From: Thermostichus vulcanus str. 'Rupite'
GTDB lineage: Bacteria; Cyanobacteriota; Cyanobacteriia; Thermostichales; Thermostichaceae
DNA: 64,000 nucleotides
Direction: 5' to 3'
Assembly: GCF_022848905.1 (NCBI RefSeq)
Contig: NZ_JAFIRA010000001.1
Span: 1-64,000, forward strand
This document shows, one piece after another, positions 55,703-64,000 of the stretch (positions are counted from its first letter, which is position 1; every line of letters begins with the position of its first letter). The notes beneath the pieces are model-generated. The model was not told where the DNA came from. It saw nothing but the letters and a program-made list of their open reading frames with translations, and did not search any database. A program made the translations under genes and the position numbers.

Positions 55703-55848
55703 AATGACCTCAGAAAAGACAACAAGCCCTGTGAACGCCACAAGGGAAGAGATGTTACCAGGGTAGCGGCTAAGATGGAGAGGCACATGACCGGTAGGGG
55801 TCTGAGTTCGTCAATGACAGGTTGTAGGGGCCGGAGAACTTCAAGACT

Positions 55849-56523
55849 ATGACTGCGAGGAATTGGGCCGGGATCCTCATCCTAAGTGGGTCAATATGGA
55901 GCGGCCTTGGGGCTGTTGTCTGGAGTCAAAGCGAGTTTCGGGTGGCGAATGAACCCGTTCTGACGCTGCGTACCCCTGATGCCCCCTCCCGGTTACGCTT
56001 GCTGGAGCAACGATTTCAAGAGATCCTTTCCCAAGCCACCAGTCCTCAGTTGCAGGTCAGCCTAGAAACCCCCAGCCCAGATCCTCCAGCAACTCCCTCT
56101 GCAGATCCACAATCCCAACCGACTCACATCTTGTTGAATGGGCTGCTGCTGCTGGAAGTTACTCCTGCTGATGCAGAGGCCAACTCCACTCCTCAACCTG
56201 TTGATTTGGCGCGGGTTTGGGGGGATCGTCTACAAACCGTGTTAAACCAAAACCAACGGCAACTCTTCTTTGCCTTGGGCCTACCTCAACAACTTAGCTG
56301 GAGAGGCCGATTCTACAATCGCGCTGACCAAGCTGCTGTTGATTTGGGTCGATTTGTTACCGATGGCAGCCGCATTCAGGATCACATTGTCTACTGGGAG
56401 ATCCCGGCTGGAGAGGATCCCTTTGGTTTTACCTACAAGCCGCTTCTGCCGGATCCCCCTCCAGAGCGGTTGTTTTTGTTGAATCGCTATCGCCAGTTTG
56501 TGCCCTACGAGTTATCGTCCTAA
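55849..56523 (+). CDS. Secreted hypothetical protein
   Basis: A 224-residue protein with a hydrophobic N-terminal signal or anchor (AGILILSGSIWSGLGAVVW). A proline-rich spacer (about residues 70-90) and a C-terminal domain follow (VWGDRLQTVLNQNQRQLFFA, then WRGRFYNRADQAAVDLGRF). I recognise no family; it seems cyanobacterial and periplasmic or lumenal. It is followed after 23 bases by the M48 protease and may be co-transcribed with it. Confidence 0.72.
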   Translation: MTARNWAGILILSGSIWSGLGAVVWSQSEFRVANEPVLTLRTPDAPSRLRLLEQRFQEILSQATSPQLQVSLETPSPDPPATPSADPQSQPTHILLNGLLLLEVTPADAEANSTPQPVDLARVWGDRLQTVLNQNQRQLFFALGLPQQLSWRGRFYNRADQAAVDLGRFVTDGSRIQDHIVYWEIPAGEDPFGFTYKPLLPDPPPERLFLLNRYRQFVPYELSS

Positions 56524-56546
56524 GCATTTTTTCTCCCCTCCTTACT

Positions 56547-57380
56547 ATGCGGCCAATGCAACGAGAACCTCATATCCTGTTGGGCCTACGGGCAGATCAG
56601 TTTCGTCATCCTGTCGATTTGCAAGCGACCCGCTCCCTACAACAGCTGCCAGGACTGGGCTTGCTGATTCAAAATCTCTTAGGTTCGACTGCGGAACAGG
56701 TATTTTATCTGGATAACATTGCCTCCAGTATTCAAATTAACGAGCATCAGTTACCAGAAATCCACCAGCTTTTGGTGCAAGCTTGCCGTATTTTGGATTT
56801 GGAAGTTCCCCAACTATATGTGCGGCAAAACCCTGTTCCTAATGCCTATACCTTTGCCATGCAGGGGAAGAAGCCTTTCATCGTTTTACACAGTTCGCTT
56901 CTGGATTTGCTGGAGCCACCTGAGATCCAGGCTGTTCTAGCCCATGAGCTAGGTCACCTGAAATGTAATCACGGTGTCTACCTGACGATGGCTAACATCT
57001 TGATGCTTTCCACCAGTTTGATTCCCTTTGGCGGGTTGTTTTACCAGGCCTTGCAAGACCAACTGATGCACTGGGTTCGTTGTGCGGAATTTACCTGTGA
57101 CCGGGCCGCTTTGCTGGTGACACAGGAAGCCAAGACAGTGATTTCGGTGTTGATGAAACTGTGTGGGGGATCCCCGCAATTGGCAGCAAAGCTGAATGTA
57201 GATGCGTTTCTGGAACAAGCCCGCACCTATGACGAGCTGGATGACGATCTCTGGCAGGTGGAACTGAAGCAAATGCAAAATGTCGGGCGCACCCATCCCC
57301 TGCCGGTGCTACGGGCACGAGAGATCGATCGTTGGTTTCGCAGCAATACCTATCAACAAATTTTGGAGTTGCATGGCTAA
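56547..57380 (+). CDS. M48-family zinc metalloprotease
   Basis: A 277-residue protease related to HtpX/Oma1. The zinc motif is VLAHELGHLKCNHGVYLTMA; the third ligand is the Glu in CAEFTCDRAALLV. Membrane segments: a hydrophobic stretch at about 150-175 (ILMLSTSLIPFGGLF), fewer than in HtpX. Cyanobacterial members with this pattern have no firm role; membrane-protein quality control is a reasonable guess. Confidence 0.92.
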   Translation: MRPMQREPHILLGLRADQFRHPVDLQATRSLQQLPGLGLLIQNLLGSTAEQVFYLDNIASSIQINEHQLPEIHQLLVQACRILDLEVPQLYVRQNPVPNAYTFAMQGKKPFIVLHSSLLDLLEPPEIQAVLAHELGHLKCNHGVYLTMANILMLSTSLIPFGGLFYQALQDQLMHWVRCAEFTCDRAALLVTQEAKTVISVLMKLCGGSPQLAAKLNVDAFLEQARTYDELDDDLWQVELKQMQNVGRTHPLPVLRAREIDRWFRSNTYQQILELHG

Positions 57381-57397
57381 GTTAATCCCCCATCTTC

Positions 57398-58333
57398 ATG
57401 ATGGATCCCGTTAAACCTCTCGCCGGCCCACCCTTGATTTTGGGGGAAGTCCTCTTGGATCAGTTTCCCAACCGGGCGGTGTTGGGGGGCGCGCCCTTTA
57501 ATGTGGCCTGGAATCTGAAAGGCTTGGGAGCCGAGCCAATTTTCCTCAGTCGTATCGGTCAAGACGCTGCCGGAGAGCAGGTGTGGGCAGCCATGCACCG
57601 GCAGGGATTGAGTAGCATCGCCCTACAACGGGATCCCACCCATCCCACCGGCGCAGTTCAGGTGGAGCTGGATGGGCAAGGGATCCCTTCTTATCGGATC
57701 CTGGCCAACCAAGCCTACGATTACATTGAGCTGGATGCGGAACAGCTGCGAACCTTAAGGCCCAGCTTACTGTATCGAGGCAGCTTGGCTGCTCGCACAG
57801 AAGCCGCCCATCGACGGATTCAGATCCTGATCCAAGCGCTGAATTGCCCTGTCTTTCTGGATCTGAACTTGCGGGATCCCTGGTGGAACCCAGGGCGGAT
57901 CCGGGAAATGATCCGCAGCTGTGATTGGCTGAAACTCAACCAAGAGGAATTGGTGCAAGTGGCCAATTTGGAAGGGATCCCTGCTGAAAATCCGCTTGAC
58001 CAGGCTCAGACCTTACGGGAGAACCTGAACCTGAACAAGATTTTCCTCACCCTTGGAGCAGCCGGTGCGAGGCTGATCACCTCCACGCATATCCATCGGG
58101 TAGATCCGGTACCCGTCCCTCAAATGGTGGATACGGTTGGGGCTGGGGATGCCTTTAGTGCCGTGGTGATTCTGGGGTTACTGCAGGGATGGTCTGAGGT
58201 GGCTCTGTTGGAGCGGGCGGTGATGTTTGCCGCTGCGGTGTGTGGGATCCGGGGGGGGACACCTCAGGATCCCGAGTTTTATCTGCCGTTTCGGCGGGAG
58301 TGGGGATTGGGAGTGGGGGCACCTGCAGAGTAA
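57398..58333 (+). CDS. PfkB-family sugar kinase
   Basis: A 311-residue carbohydrate kinase similar to fructokinase or ribokinase. VLGGAPFNVAWNLKGLGAEP is the N-terminal glycine motif, and MVDTVGAGDAFSAVVILGLL holds the catalytic aspartate and anion hole. FLDLNLRDPWWNPGRI resembles the plant/cyanobacterial fructokinases. The substrate is not certain. Confidence 0.9.
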   Translation: MMDPVKPLAGPPLILGEVLLDQFPNRAVLGGAPFNVAWNLKGLGAEPIFLSRIGQDAAGEQVWAAMHRQGLSSIALQRDPTHPTGAVQVELDGQGIPSYRILANQAYDYIELDAEQLRTLRPSLLYRGSLAARTEAAHRRIQILIQALNCPVFLDLNLRDPWWNPGRIREMIRSCDWLKLNQEELVQVANLEGIPAENPLDQAQTLRENLNLNKIFLTLGAAGARLITSTHIHRVDPVPVPQMVDTVGAGDAFSAVVILGLLQGWSEVALLERAVMFAAAVCGIRGGTPQDPEFYLPFRREWGLGVGAPAE

Positions 58334-58397
58334 GGTTCTGCCAATTGAGAGCTTTTGGAGTGCCTCCCAAAAGCGGCACCCAACTTTTGCTGTTTTG

Positions 58398-60122
58398 CTA
58401 TTGAAACTGGCGCAAATGGAACTGAGCATAACGGCCTCCTTTACCCAATAACTCCCCATGGTTGCCCTGCTCCAAAAGCTGCCCCTGTTCCAGGACAAAA
58501 ATACGATGGGCTGTGCGCACCGTTGAGAGCCGATGGGCAATCACAAACACGGTGCAGCGGTGCATCAGCCGTTGCAAAGCTTCCTGCACCAGAGCTTCTG
58601 ACTCGTTGTCTAGAGCAGAAGTGGCCTCATCCAAAATCAGAATCTTCGGGTTAAGCAAGACCGCCCGCGCAATCGCCAGCCGTTGCCGCTGTCCTCCCGA
58701 GAGGGTTACCCCCCGTTCCCCCACCAAGGTGGCATAACCATCCGGCAGACTTTCGATGAAGGTGTGGATATTGGCCACTTGGGCCGCCTGACGTACGGCT
58801 TCTAGGTCAAAGTGCTCCTGGCCATAGGCGATGTTGCTGGCGATGGTTCCAGAGAACAGGGTGATCTCCTGGGGAACAATGCCGATCTGACGGCGCAAAC
58901 TCTGGAGGGTAACCGTGCGAATATCAATGCCGTCGATGCGGATACACCCCTGTTGCGGATCATAGAAGCGAGGGATCAAGCTCACCAAAGTGGATTTTCC
59001 GGCACCAGAGGATCCCACTAGAGCGACAATCTCGCCGGGAGAGACCTTAAAGCTGAGCTGTTTGAGCACCGGCTGATCGGGTTTGTAGCGAAAAGACACC
59101 TGATCAAACTCCACCCACCCCTGAATCGGGGGTAAAGGTTTGGCTCCCGGTAGATCGCACACTTGGGAGCGAATATCCAAGAGCTCGAAAATCCGCTCTA
59201 CCGAAGCCTCTCCCTGTTTCAACTCGCTGTAGTTGTTGGTGATATGCACAATCGGGTCGATCAGCATCGCGATCCCGGCAATAAAACCCAAAAACTGGCT
59301 GCCGGTTAGGTTGCCCTGGCTAATCTGCCACCCGCCAACCCAAAACACCCCCAAAACGCTCATGGCGTAGAGGAATCCCACTACTGGGTCTTGAATCGCC
59401 TTCACCTGCTCCGTTTGAAACCGGGCCAGACGGTTGCTTTCGGCAATGGTACTAAAGCGGCGGATTTCATATTCCTCTGCAGCAAAGGCGCGAATCAGGC
59501 CAATCCCGGCAAAAACTTCTGTCAAAAGGGCGGCCAGATCCGACATGCTCTCCTGGTTGAGGCGGGAGCGAAACAAAAGCCGATCCCCAAACCAGCTGAT
59601 CAAGGCTCCCATGAGGGGGGCGATCACCAAGGTGGTCAGGGTTAGGATCCCGTTGAGGTAAAACAGGTAGCCCACCACCGCCACAATGGTGAGCACACTC
59701 GGAATGAAGCGATGGAAAAACCGCTGCACCACTTCCCCGACCCGATCCAGATCCCCCGTGAGACGATAGACCAAGTCCCCAGTGCGGCTGCCGGAAAAAT
59801 AGTCCAGATCCAAGGCCTGTAAGTGGGCATACAGCCGCTGCCGCAACTCCAGCACCATTTGCAGTGAAGCTCGCGCCATCAGGGCGTCCTGGCCATACTG
59901 AAAAGCGCCACGCACCAGAAAAAACACCACCCCAATTAGGGCTAGCAGGCGCAGTTGACCCAAATCTCCTGCCCCAATCGACCGCGCCACCCACTCGATC
60001 AGATAGGCAAGCGCAGGCATGGTCAGCACAAAGCCGAGGGTACACATTAGCCCCAACAGCAGCATCCACAAATGGGGCTGGATAAAGGGAATTAGGCGAC
60101 GATAGCTACGACCCGGATGCAC
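58398..60122 (-). CDS. ABC exporter half-transporter (MsbA/MDR-like)
   Basis: A 574-residue protein with six membrane helices and a C-terminal ATPase. Walker A is LVGSSGAGKSTLVSLIPRF, the signature VTLSGGQRQRLAIARAVLLN, Walker B ILILDEATSALDNE, with an intact H-loop in VFVIAHRLSTVRT. It works as a dimer exporting lipid or a hydrophobic compound; the substrate is unknown. The gene for the diguanylate cyclase lies 36 bases upstream on the same strand. Confidence 0.95.
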   Translation of the reverse strand: MHPGRSYRRLIPFIQPHLWMLLLGLMCTLGFVLTMPALAYLIEWVARSIGAGDLGQLRLLALIGVVFFLVRGAFQYGQDALMARASLQMVLELRQRLYAHLQALDLDYFSGSRTGDLVYRLTGDLDRVGEVVQRFFHRFIPSVLTIVAVVGYLFYLNGILTLTTLVIAPLMGALISWFGDRLLFRSRLNQESMSDLAALLTEVFAGIGLIRAFAAEEYEIRRFSTIAESNRLARFQTEQVKAIQDPVVGFLYAMSVLGVFWVGGWQISQGNLTGSQFLGFIAGIAMLIDPIVHITNNYSELKQGEASVERIFELLDIRSQVCDLPGAKPLPPIQGWVEFDQVSFRYKPDQPVLKQLSFKVSPGEIVALVGSSGAGKSTLVSLIPRFYDPQQGCIRIDGIDIRTVTLQSLRRQIGIVPQEITLFSGTIASNIAYGQEHFDLEAVRQAAQVANIHTFIESLPDGYATLVGERGVTLSGGQRQRLAIARAVLLNPKILILDEATSALDNESEALVQEALQRLMHRCTVFVIAHRLSTVRTAHRIFVLEQGQLLEQGNHGELLGKGGRYAQFHLRQFQ

Positions 60123-60158
60123 AAATGACGAACCAAAAGGGCCTCTGACCCAACCAGC

Positions 60159-62174
60159 TTACAGGATAGTGCTGCGAACTGTTGTCGGGATCTCGTTGAT
60201 CGGGCTGTAGAGTTGGAAGCCATTGCGACTGTTTTCCTTCACCCGGTAAAGGGCCAAATCGGCATGGTGTAGCAGAGTACACGCCTCCACCCCATCCTGG
60301 GGGTAGAGGGCAATGCCAATACTGCAGGTGACAGCAATGGCATGACCTTGGCAACAGATGGGCTTCTGAAAAGTATCGAGAATCCGTTGGGCCAGACGCA
60401 TGGCTACTATAGGGTTACCAATTTGGGGCAGCAACAGGGTAAACTCATCTCCTCCCCAGCGGGCTACCGTATCTCCCGAGCGAACACACTCCGTCAGGCG
60501 CTGGGCAACCCCCCGCAACAGATCATCTCCCACACTATGGCCAAAGGTATCGTTGATGTCTTTGAAGCGATCCAAATCCACAAAAAGGAGCGCCAGCATT
60601 TCATGGCGGTATTGCTTGAGGACTTGCTGCAATTGATCGCTGAACCGTTCGCGGTTAACCAATCCGGTTAGAGCATCATGATGAGCCCGAAACTCGATGT
60701 GGGCCAGGTTTTGCTTTTGGGCAGTAATGTCTTCCGAGATGCCTTCGTAACCGAGAATGTTCCCTTCGCCATCTTTCACCAAGCGGGCATTTTCTCGTAC
60801 CCAAATGATCGAGCCATCCCGCCGTCGAATCTGATACTCGAAGCCGCGCACGGATCCCTGCTCATGCAACAGACGTACAAATTCTTCTCGCTGACTGGGA
60901 TCCACATAAAGCTGAGTGCCGACATTCTTGACTTCCTGCATCAATGCTTCCGGGGAGTCGTAGCCACAGATTTGAGCCAGCGCCGGGTTGGCAGAAAGGT
61001 AGCGGCCTGCGGCATCGGTGAAGAAGATTCCCTCGACAGCATTTTCGAAAAAGTTGCGATAACGTTCTTCTGCTTGGCGAAGAGCTTCTTCCATCTGCCG
61101 ACGTTCTGAGATTTCCAAGGCCAGGGATACCAAATCCGCCAGGGATCCGGCAAAGTTCTGTTCCTCTAACGTCCAGTGGCGGGGAAACCCGACGTGACCG
61201 TGACAGAGAATGCCCACCATCTGCCCTTCGAGTCGAATCGGGGCATCCAACATCGAGACGACCCCGATCCCAGTCAGGTAGGAATTGCGAAACTCAACCG
61301 TGCGGGGATCCTCAGCCACTTGGTCGGCAGCGATGGTGCGTTCTTGCTCCAAGGCATGAAAATAGCGGGGATAGTCTTTGGCCCAGATCTCCGCTCCCTG
61401 GGTGTGGGATCCCTCGGGGTTGTTCTGGTTGATCTCAAATTGATTGACGCAGCGAATGCTCGAGCGTTCCGGTGTGTAAAGCCAAACCCCCACCCGTTCT
61501 ACTCGCAACGTATGGGCAGCCGTGGTACAAATCTCCCGCAAAGCCGCCTGTAGATCCCCTTGGTTGAGGGCCTTGTGACGGGTGAGGGCCATCAGAGCGC
61601 GATTTTGCTCCAATAACCGCTCTTGGCTGCGTTGCAAGGCCCATTCCACCTGTTTACGCTCGGTGATGTCCTGGCAGGAGCCGACAATTTGGCGAATCGG
61701 CTTTTCCCCTTCCAGGACGGGTGAGAGGGTCACAATCAAGATATGGGTTTGCTCTTGGTCTGGGGTACTGGCGGGATCCACTAAGCTCAGTTCGAAGCTG
61801 ACCCGCCTGCGGTGTTTGATACAGTGTTGGGTGTGCAATTGTATCTGGGCTGCTGTGGAAGCGGTTAGACAAGACAGTAAGTCCTCCCCTTCAACCGGCC
61901 CGGAGAGGAGAAAGAACATCCTGCGAAAGGCAGGGTTACAGACAAGAAATCGGTAGCGCGGCTGGGAGGTGCCCTGACTTTCTCCTTCTGGGAGATGCTC
62001 CAGAATAAACAGTCCATCGCTCACACTTTCAAACAGGGTGCGTAGCATGGCTCGGCCCCGCTCCTGCATCGGACGACCCCGATACAGCACCTGTGGGTTC
62101 CACAGCTCGCTGGGTGCCAACGTGTCATAGACGCTGGGATCCTCACCGGGCCAGGTATTCGAAGTCTCACCCAT
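60159..62174 (-). CDS. PAS/GAF diguanylate cyclase
   Basis: A 671-residue cytosolic enzyme making cyclic di-GMP. Domains in order: PAS (about 35-170), GAF (about 195-355), PAS/PAC (about 365-490) and GGDEF (about 505-660). The active motif ARWGGDEFTLLLPQIG is intact, and an inhibitory RxxD site (RSGD) sits five residues before it, so product inhibition is likely. There is no EAL domain. It may signal to the polysaccharide locus through c-di-GMP, but nothing in the sequence proves that. Confidence 0.93.
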   Translation of the reverse strand: MGETSNTWPGEDPSVYDTLAPSELWNPQVLYRGRPMQERGRAMLRTLFESVSDGLFILEHLPEGESQGTSQPRYRFLVCNPAFRRMFFLLSGPVEGEDLLSCLTASTAAQIQLHTQHCIKHRRRVSFELSLVDPASTPDQEQTHILIVTLSPVLEGEKPIRQIVGSCQDITERKQVEWALQRSQERLLEQNRALMALTRHKALNQGDLQAALREICTTAAHTLRVERVGVWLYTPERSSIRCVNQFEINQNNPEGSHTQGAEIWAKDYPRYFHALEQERTIAADQVAEDPRTVEFRNSYLTGIGVVSMLDAPIRLEGQMVGILCHGHVGFPRHWTLEEQNFAGSLADLVSLALEISERRQMEEALRQAEERYRNFFENAVEGIFFTDAAGRYLSANPALAQICGYDSPEALMQEVKNVGTQLYVDPSQREEFVRLLHEQGSVRGFEYQIRRRDGSIIWVRENARLVKDGEGNILGYEGISEDITAQKQNLAHIEFRAHHDALTGLVNRERFSDQLQQVLKQYRHEMLALLFVDLDRFKDINDTFGHSVGDDLLRGVAQRLTECVRSGDTVARWGGDEFTLLLPQIGNPIVAMRLAQRILDTFQKPICCQGHAIAVTCSIGIALYPQDGVEACTLLHHADLALYRVKENSRNGFQLYSPINEIPTTVRSTIL

Positions 62175-62458
62175 AGGCCAGAAGCACCTGCTGTCTGCCT
62201 CATCAATGCTGAGGGAGAAGGAACCGCAGCAGCATGGCGTAGCGCAGACTACGATACAGCTTTATTTTCCAAGATTATCCTGTGGGGCTGTGTATTAGTT
62301 GACACAAAAACCTACAGATTCCCTTCAGCCCTAATCAGGGTTTGCCAGATATTTCCTTGAATCCACAAGGCTCGCAACCCCGTTCCTTTCCCCTCTTGAG
62401 TGGGGGGATCCCTGTGGCAGGATTGTGGGGTCGCTATCGTTTGTGGAGAGGGATCCCG
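62175..62458. other. Spacer between the diguanylate cyclase and the Rrf2 gene
   Basis: About 280 bases between divergent genes, with no gene evident. The Rrf2 frame is open back to 62342 but that part is not conserved-looking. Rrf2 regulators often control themselves, so an operator may lie here, but I cannot point to one. Confidence 0.4.
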
Positions 62459-62938
62459 GTGCGCTTGACCACACGGGCTACCTATAGCATCAGGGCACTG
62501 CTGGATTTGGCCATGCTCGGATCGGGGCAAACGGCTTCGGTACGGGCCATCGCCGAGCGACAACACATCCCGGCTCCCTATCTGGAAAAGCTGCTGATTG
62601 AGCTGCGTCAGGCGGGTTTGGTGCGTTCGCAGCGGGGGGCGCAAGGGGGGTATCAGTTGGCGCGGGCGCCACGCCGGATCCCATTGAGTGCCATTTTGAC
62701 GGCGGTGGGAGAATCTCTGGATCCCGTGGCCAAAGAAGGTTCTGATGTCGAAGGAAAGTCCTCTGGTCAAGGCGGAGATCAGGCTTTGGAACGGCTGGAC
62801 TGGGTTACAGAAGCCTTGTGGGAGCGGATTGCACGGCGGGTTCAACAGGTTTTAGACGAGACGACCTTGGAAGATCTCTACTTTGATGCCCGCAGTTGGC
62901 AGGCAGCCCAAGATCAGGAGAGTGGGTTTGTGGTCTGA
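62459..62938 (+). CDS. Rrf2-family transcriptional regulator
   Basis: A 159-residue regulator starting at GTG (RLTTRATYSIRALLDLAML), the family's usual N-terminus. The winged-helix has QHIPAPYLEKLLIELRQAGL and VRSQRGAQGGYQLAR. There is no cysteine in the protein, so it cannot bind an iron-sulfur cluster as IscR does. A longer linker (KEGSDVEGKSSGQGGDQ) sits where the cluster loop would be. It overlaps cobD by 17 bases and is co-translated with it. Confidence 0.9.
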   Translation: MRLTTRATYSIRALLDLAMLGSGQTASVRAIAERQHIPAPYLEKLLIELRQAGLVRSQRGAQGGYQLARAPRRIPLSAILTAVGESLDPVAKEGSDVEGKSSGQGGDQALERLDWVTEALWERIARRVQQVLDETTLEDLYFDARSWQAAQDQESGFVV

Positions 62939-63920
62939 ATGGTTTTTCCCGGCTCAACGGACGGCCTGGGTTGTACTGGCTGCATCGCTGGGGCTGGACT
63001 ATCTGCTGGCGGATCCCTGGGGTTGGCCACACCCAGTGCGAGTGATGGGGGCGGCGATCACGGTCGGGCAGCGGTGGATCCTCAAATACTGTCGCACGGC
63101 TCAAGCCCAGCGGTGGGGGGGGGCTGGACTGGCCTTGGTTTTGGTCATGGGATCCTACGGGGTGGGTTGGGGACTCATGGCTGTGGGCGATTGGATTCAT
63201 CCTTGGGTCGGGATCCTGGTTCAGATCATTCTCCTGGCCAGTTGTTTGGGGGGGCGCAGCCTGCGGTTGGCGGCTTTGGAGGTGTTGGATCCCTTGGAGA
63301 AAGGGGATCTGCCGGGGGCTCGGCAACGGCTTAGCCGCTATGTGGGGCGGGATACCGAAAATTTATCGGCAGCAGAGATTTTACGGGCAGTCCTCGAAAC
63401 GGTAGCGGAAAATACCCCGGATGGGGCAACCGCACCTTTGTTCTACGCTTTCTTGGGCGGGGCCCCCTTGGCACTGGCCTACAAAGCCGTCAGCACCCTG
63501 GACTCAATGGTGGGTTATCGTCGGGCTCCCTTTACTCACCTGGGCCTGGTCTCGGCCCGATGTGAAGATGGGTTGACCTGGTTGCCCTGTCGCTTAACGG
63601 TGCTGACGTTAGCGCTGCTCAGTCGGGATCCCTGCTCCTTCTGGGCCCGCTGTCGTCAAGATGCGCGGGCGGATCCCAGTCCCAATTCGGGATGGAGTGA
63701 GGCGGCCTTTGCCTGGAGGCTGGGGATCCAATTGGGGGGAACCAATGTTTACCAAGGGATCCCAAAAGAGAAACCCAAATTAGGGATCCCAGCTCGAGCT
63801 TTATCCCCGCAAGTGGTGCTGGAAAGCTTGGGGATCCTGCGACAGATTTTGCTGATCTGGGGAGGAGGAATGACAGGGATCTTGTTGATGCCGCACTTGC
63901 TCCCTCTGGTTTTGGGCTGA
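62922..63920 (+). CDS. cobD: Adenosylcobinamide-phosphate synthase
   Basis: The CobD/CbiB enzyme attaches the aminopropanol side chain in (pseudo)cobalamin synthesis. It has about 332 residues and several membrane helices. Family motifs: GLDYLLADPWGWPHPVRVMG, AVLETVAENTPDGATAPLFY and LALAYKAVSTLDSMVGYR. The GTG at 62922 fits the family start and lies inside the end of the Rrf2 gene. No cobalamin riboswitch is visible; the Rrf2 overlap suggests shared control. Confidence 0.94.
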   Translation: MGLWSEWFFPAQRTAWVVLAASLGLDYLLADPWGWPHPVRVMGAAITVGQRWILKYCRTAQAQRWGGAGLALVLVMGSYGVGWGLMAVGDWIHPWVGILVQIILLASCLGGRSLRLAALEVLDPLEKGDLPGARQRLSRYVGRDTENLSAAEILRAVLETVAENTPDGATAPLFYAFLGGAPLALAYKAVSTLDSMVGYRRAPFTHLGLVSARCEDGLTWLPCRLTVLTLALLSRDPCSFWARCRQDARADPSPNSGWSEAAFAWRLGIQLGGTNVYQGIPKEKPKLGIPARALSPQVVLESLGILRQILLIWGGGMTGILLMPHLLPLVLG

Positions 63921-64000
63921 AGACTGTGGGGCTGATTCCCACGGATTACCACTGCAACCGTTGCCCGCGCGAGAGCAAGTAATTTTGCAACTCTGCCATT

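Larger units (their letters stand above)
1..64000. repeat. Dispersed GGGATCCC palindrome (HIP1-like)
   Basis: The octamer GGGATCCC and its core GGATCC recur through genes and spacers on nearly every line of the sequence. By eye I count about 17 GGATCC in the first 4.3 kb but only about 13 across 41.1-52.8 kb. In coding frames it appears as Gly-Ile-Pro, Gly-Ser-Leu or Asp-Pro, which are conspicuously common in the proteins here. I did not notice the classical cyanobacterial HIP1 octamer GCGATCGC. The behaviour matches what is known of highly iterated palindromes in cyanobacteria, but the octamer differs. Counts are manual and approximate. Confidence 0.85.

Noticed and set aside
62175-62458. 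Cobalamin riboswitch before the Rrf2-cobD unit
   Set aside because: No B12-box-like sequence is visible in the spacer.
1-64000. CRISPR arrays, prophage or transposase genes
   Set aside because: No regularly spaced direct repeats, phage structural genes, integrase or intact transposase was seen on either strand.

Overview
The window comes from a cyanobacterium, most likely a unicellular thermophilic Synechococcus of the Thermostichus type. The phylum rests on zeta-carotene desaturase, cyanophycinase, a Gap2-type glyceraldehyde-3-phosphate dehydrogenase, MenD (phylloquinone), a DUF3134 protein and an HHL1-like protein. A CrtQ-type desaturase argues against Gloeobacter. The genus is an inference. 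It leans partly on the palindrome GGGATCCC, which is scattered through almost every gene in the way HIP1 (GCGATCGC) is in other cyanobacteria.

1-29.5 kb is ordinary chromosome with short operons: tRNA-Arg(UCU), a PAS/GAF histidine kinase, a copper amine oxidase, YqeY, MurF, a fasciclin protein, cyanophycinase-MenD (4-bp overlap), MiaA, ribulose-phosphate epimerase, a secreted protein divergent from an alpha/beta hydrolase, an HHL1-like protein, zeta-carotene desaturase, a sodium:solute symporter with a small membrane partner, RibBA, an ABC-2 permease, an orphan ABC ATPase, a cNMP-binding protein and Gap2. Among these lie decaying sequences: two short elements with 12-bp inverted ends (MITE-like), a doubly frameshifted small gene, and a nitrilase-family gene reduced to its two ends.

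29.5-52.8 kb is one large exopolysaccharide locus read outward from a divergent intergenic region at 34,917-35,332. Leftward: a PqqD-like protein, a HepC-like initiating sugar transferase, a 91-residue unknown protein, UDP-glucose dehydrogenase, a Wza-like export protein and GalE. Rightward: a WecB/TagA/CpsF transferase with an unusual C-terminal domain, a GT4 enzyme, a Wzc-like protein with a ruined kinase site, a Wzy/O-antigen-ligase-like protein, a lipoprotein glycosidase, GT2 enzymes, a Wzx-like flippase, another GT4 enzyme, an MBOAT O-acetyltransferase with its SGNH-like partner, and a FkbM methyltransferase. Together they form a nearly complete Wzx/Wzy pathway: sugar nucleotide supply, initiation, assembly, O-acetylation/methylation, flipping, polymerisation, length control and export. 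From about 41.1 kb to 52.8 kb the DNA is visibly AT-richer and poorer in GGGATCCC, suggesting an acquired or fast-exchanging strain-specific part.

52.9-64 kb returns to housekeeping and signalling: malto-oligosyltrehalose synthase (TreY), a secreted unknown, an M48 metalloprotease, a PfkB sugar kinase, an ABC exporter, a PAS/GAF diguanylate cyclase, a cysteine-free Rrf2 regulator and CobD/CbiB.

The items most worth a second look are the PqqD-like protein and the translationally coupled 91-residue protein in a polysaccharide operon, the transferase fused to a type-II/IV-secretion-ATPase-N-terminal-like domain, the Wzc pseudokinase, the RibBA protein with a destroyed GTP cyclohydrolase II motif, the nitrilase remnant joined at a GGGATCCC site, and the TA-flanked MITE-like family. 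All calls are from reading sequence and family memory; no database search was run.
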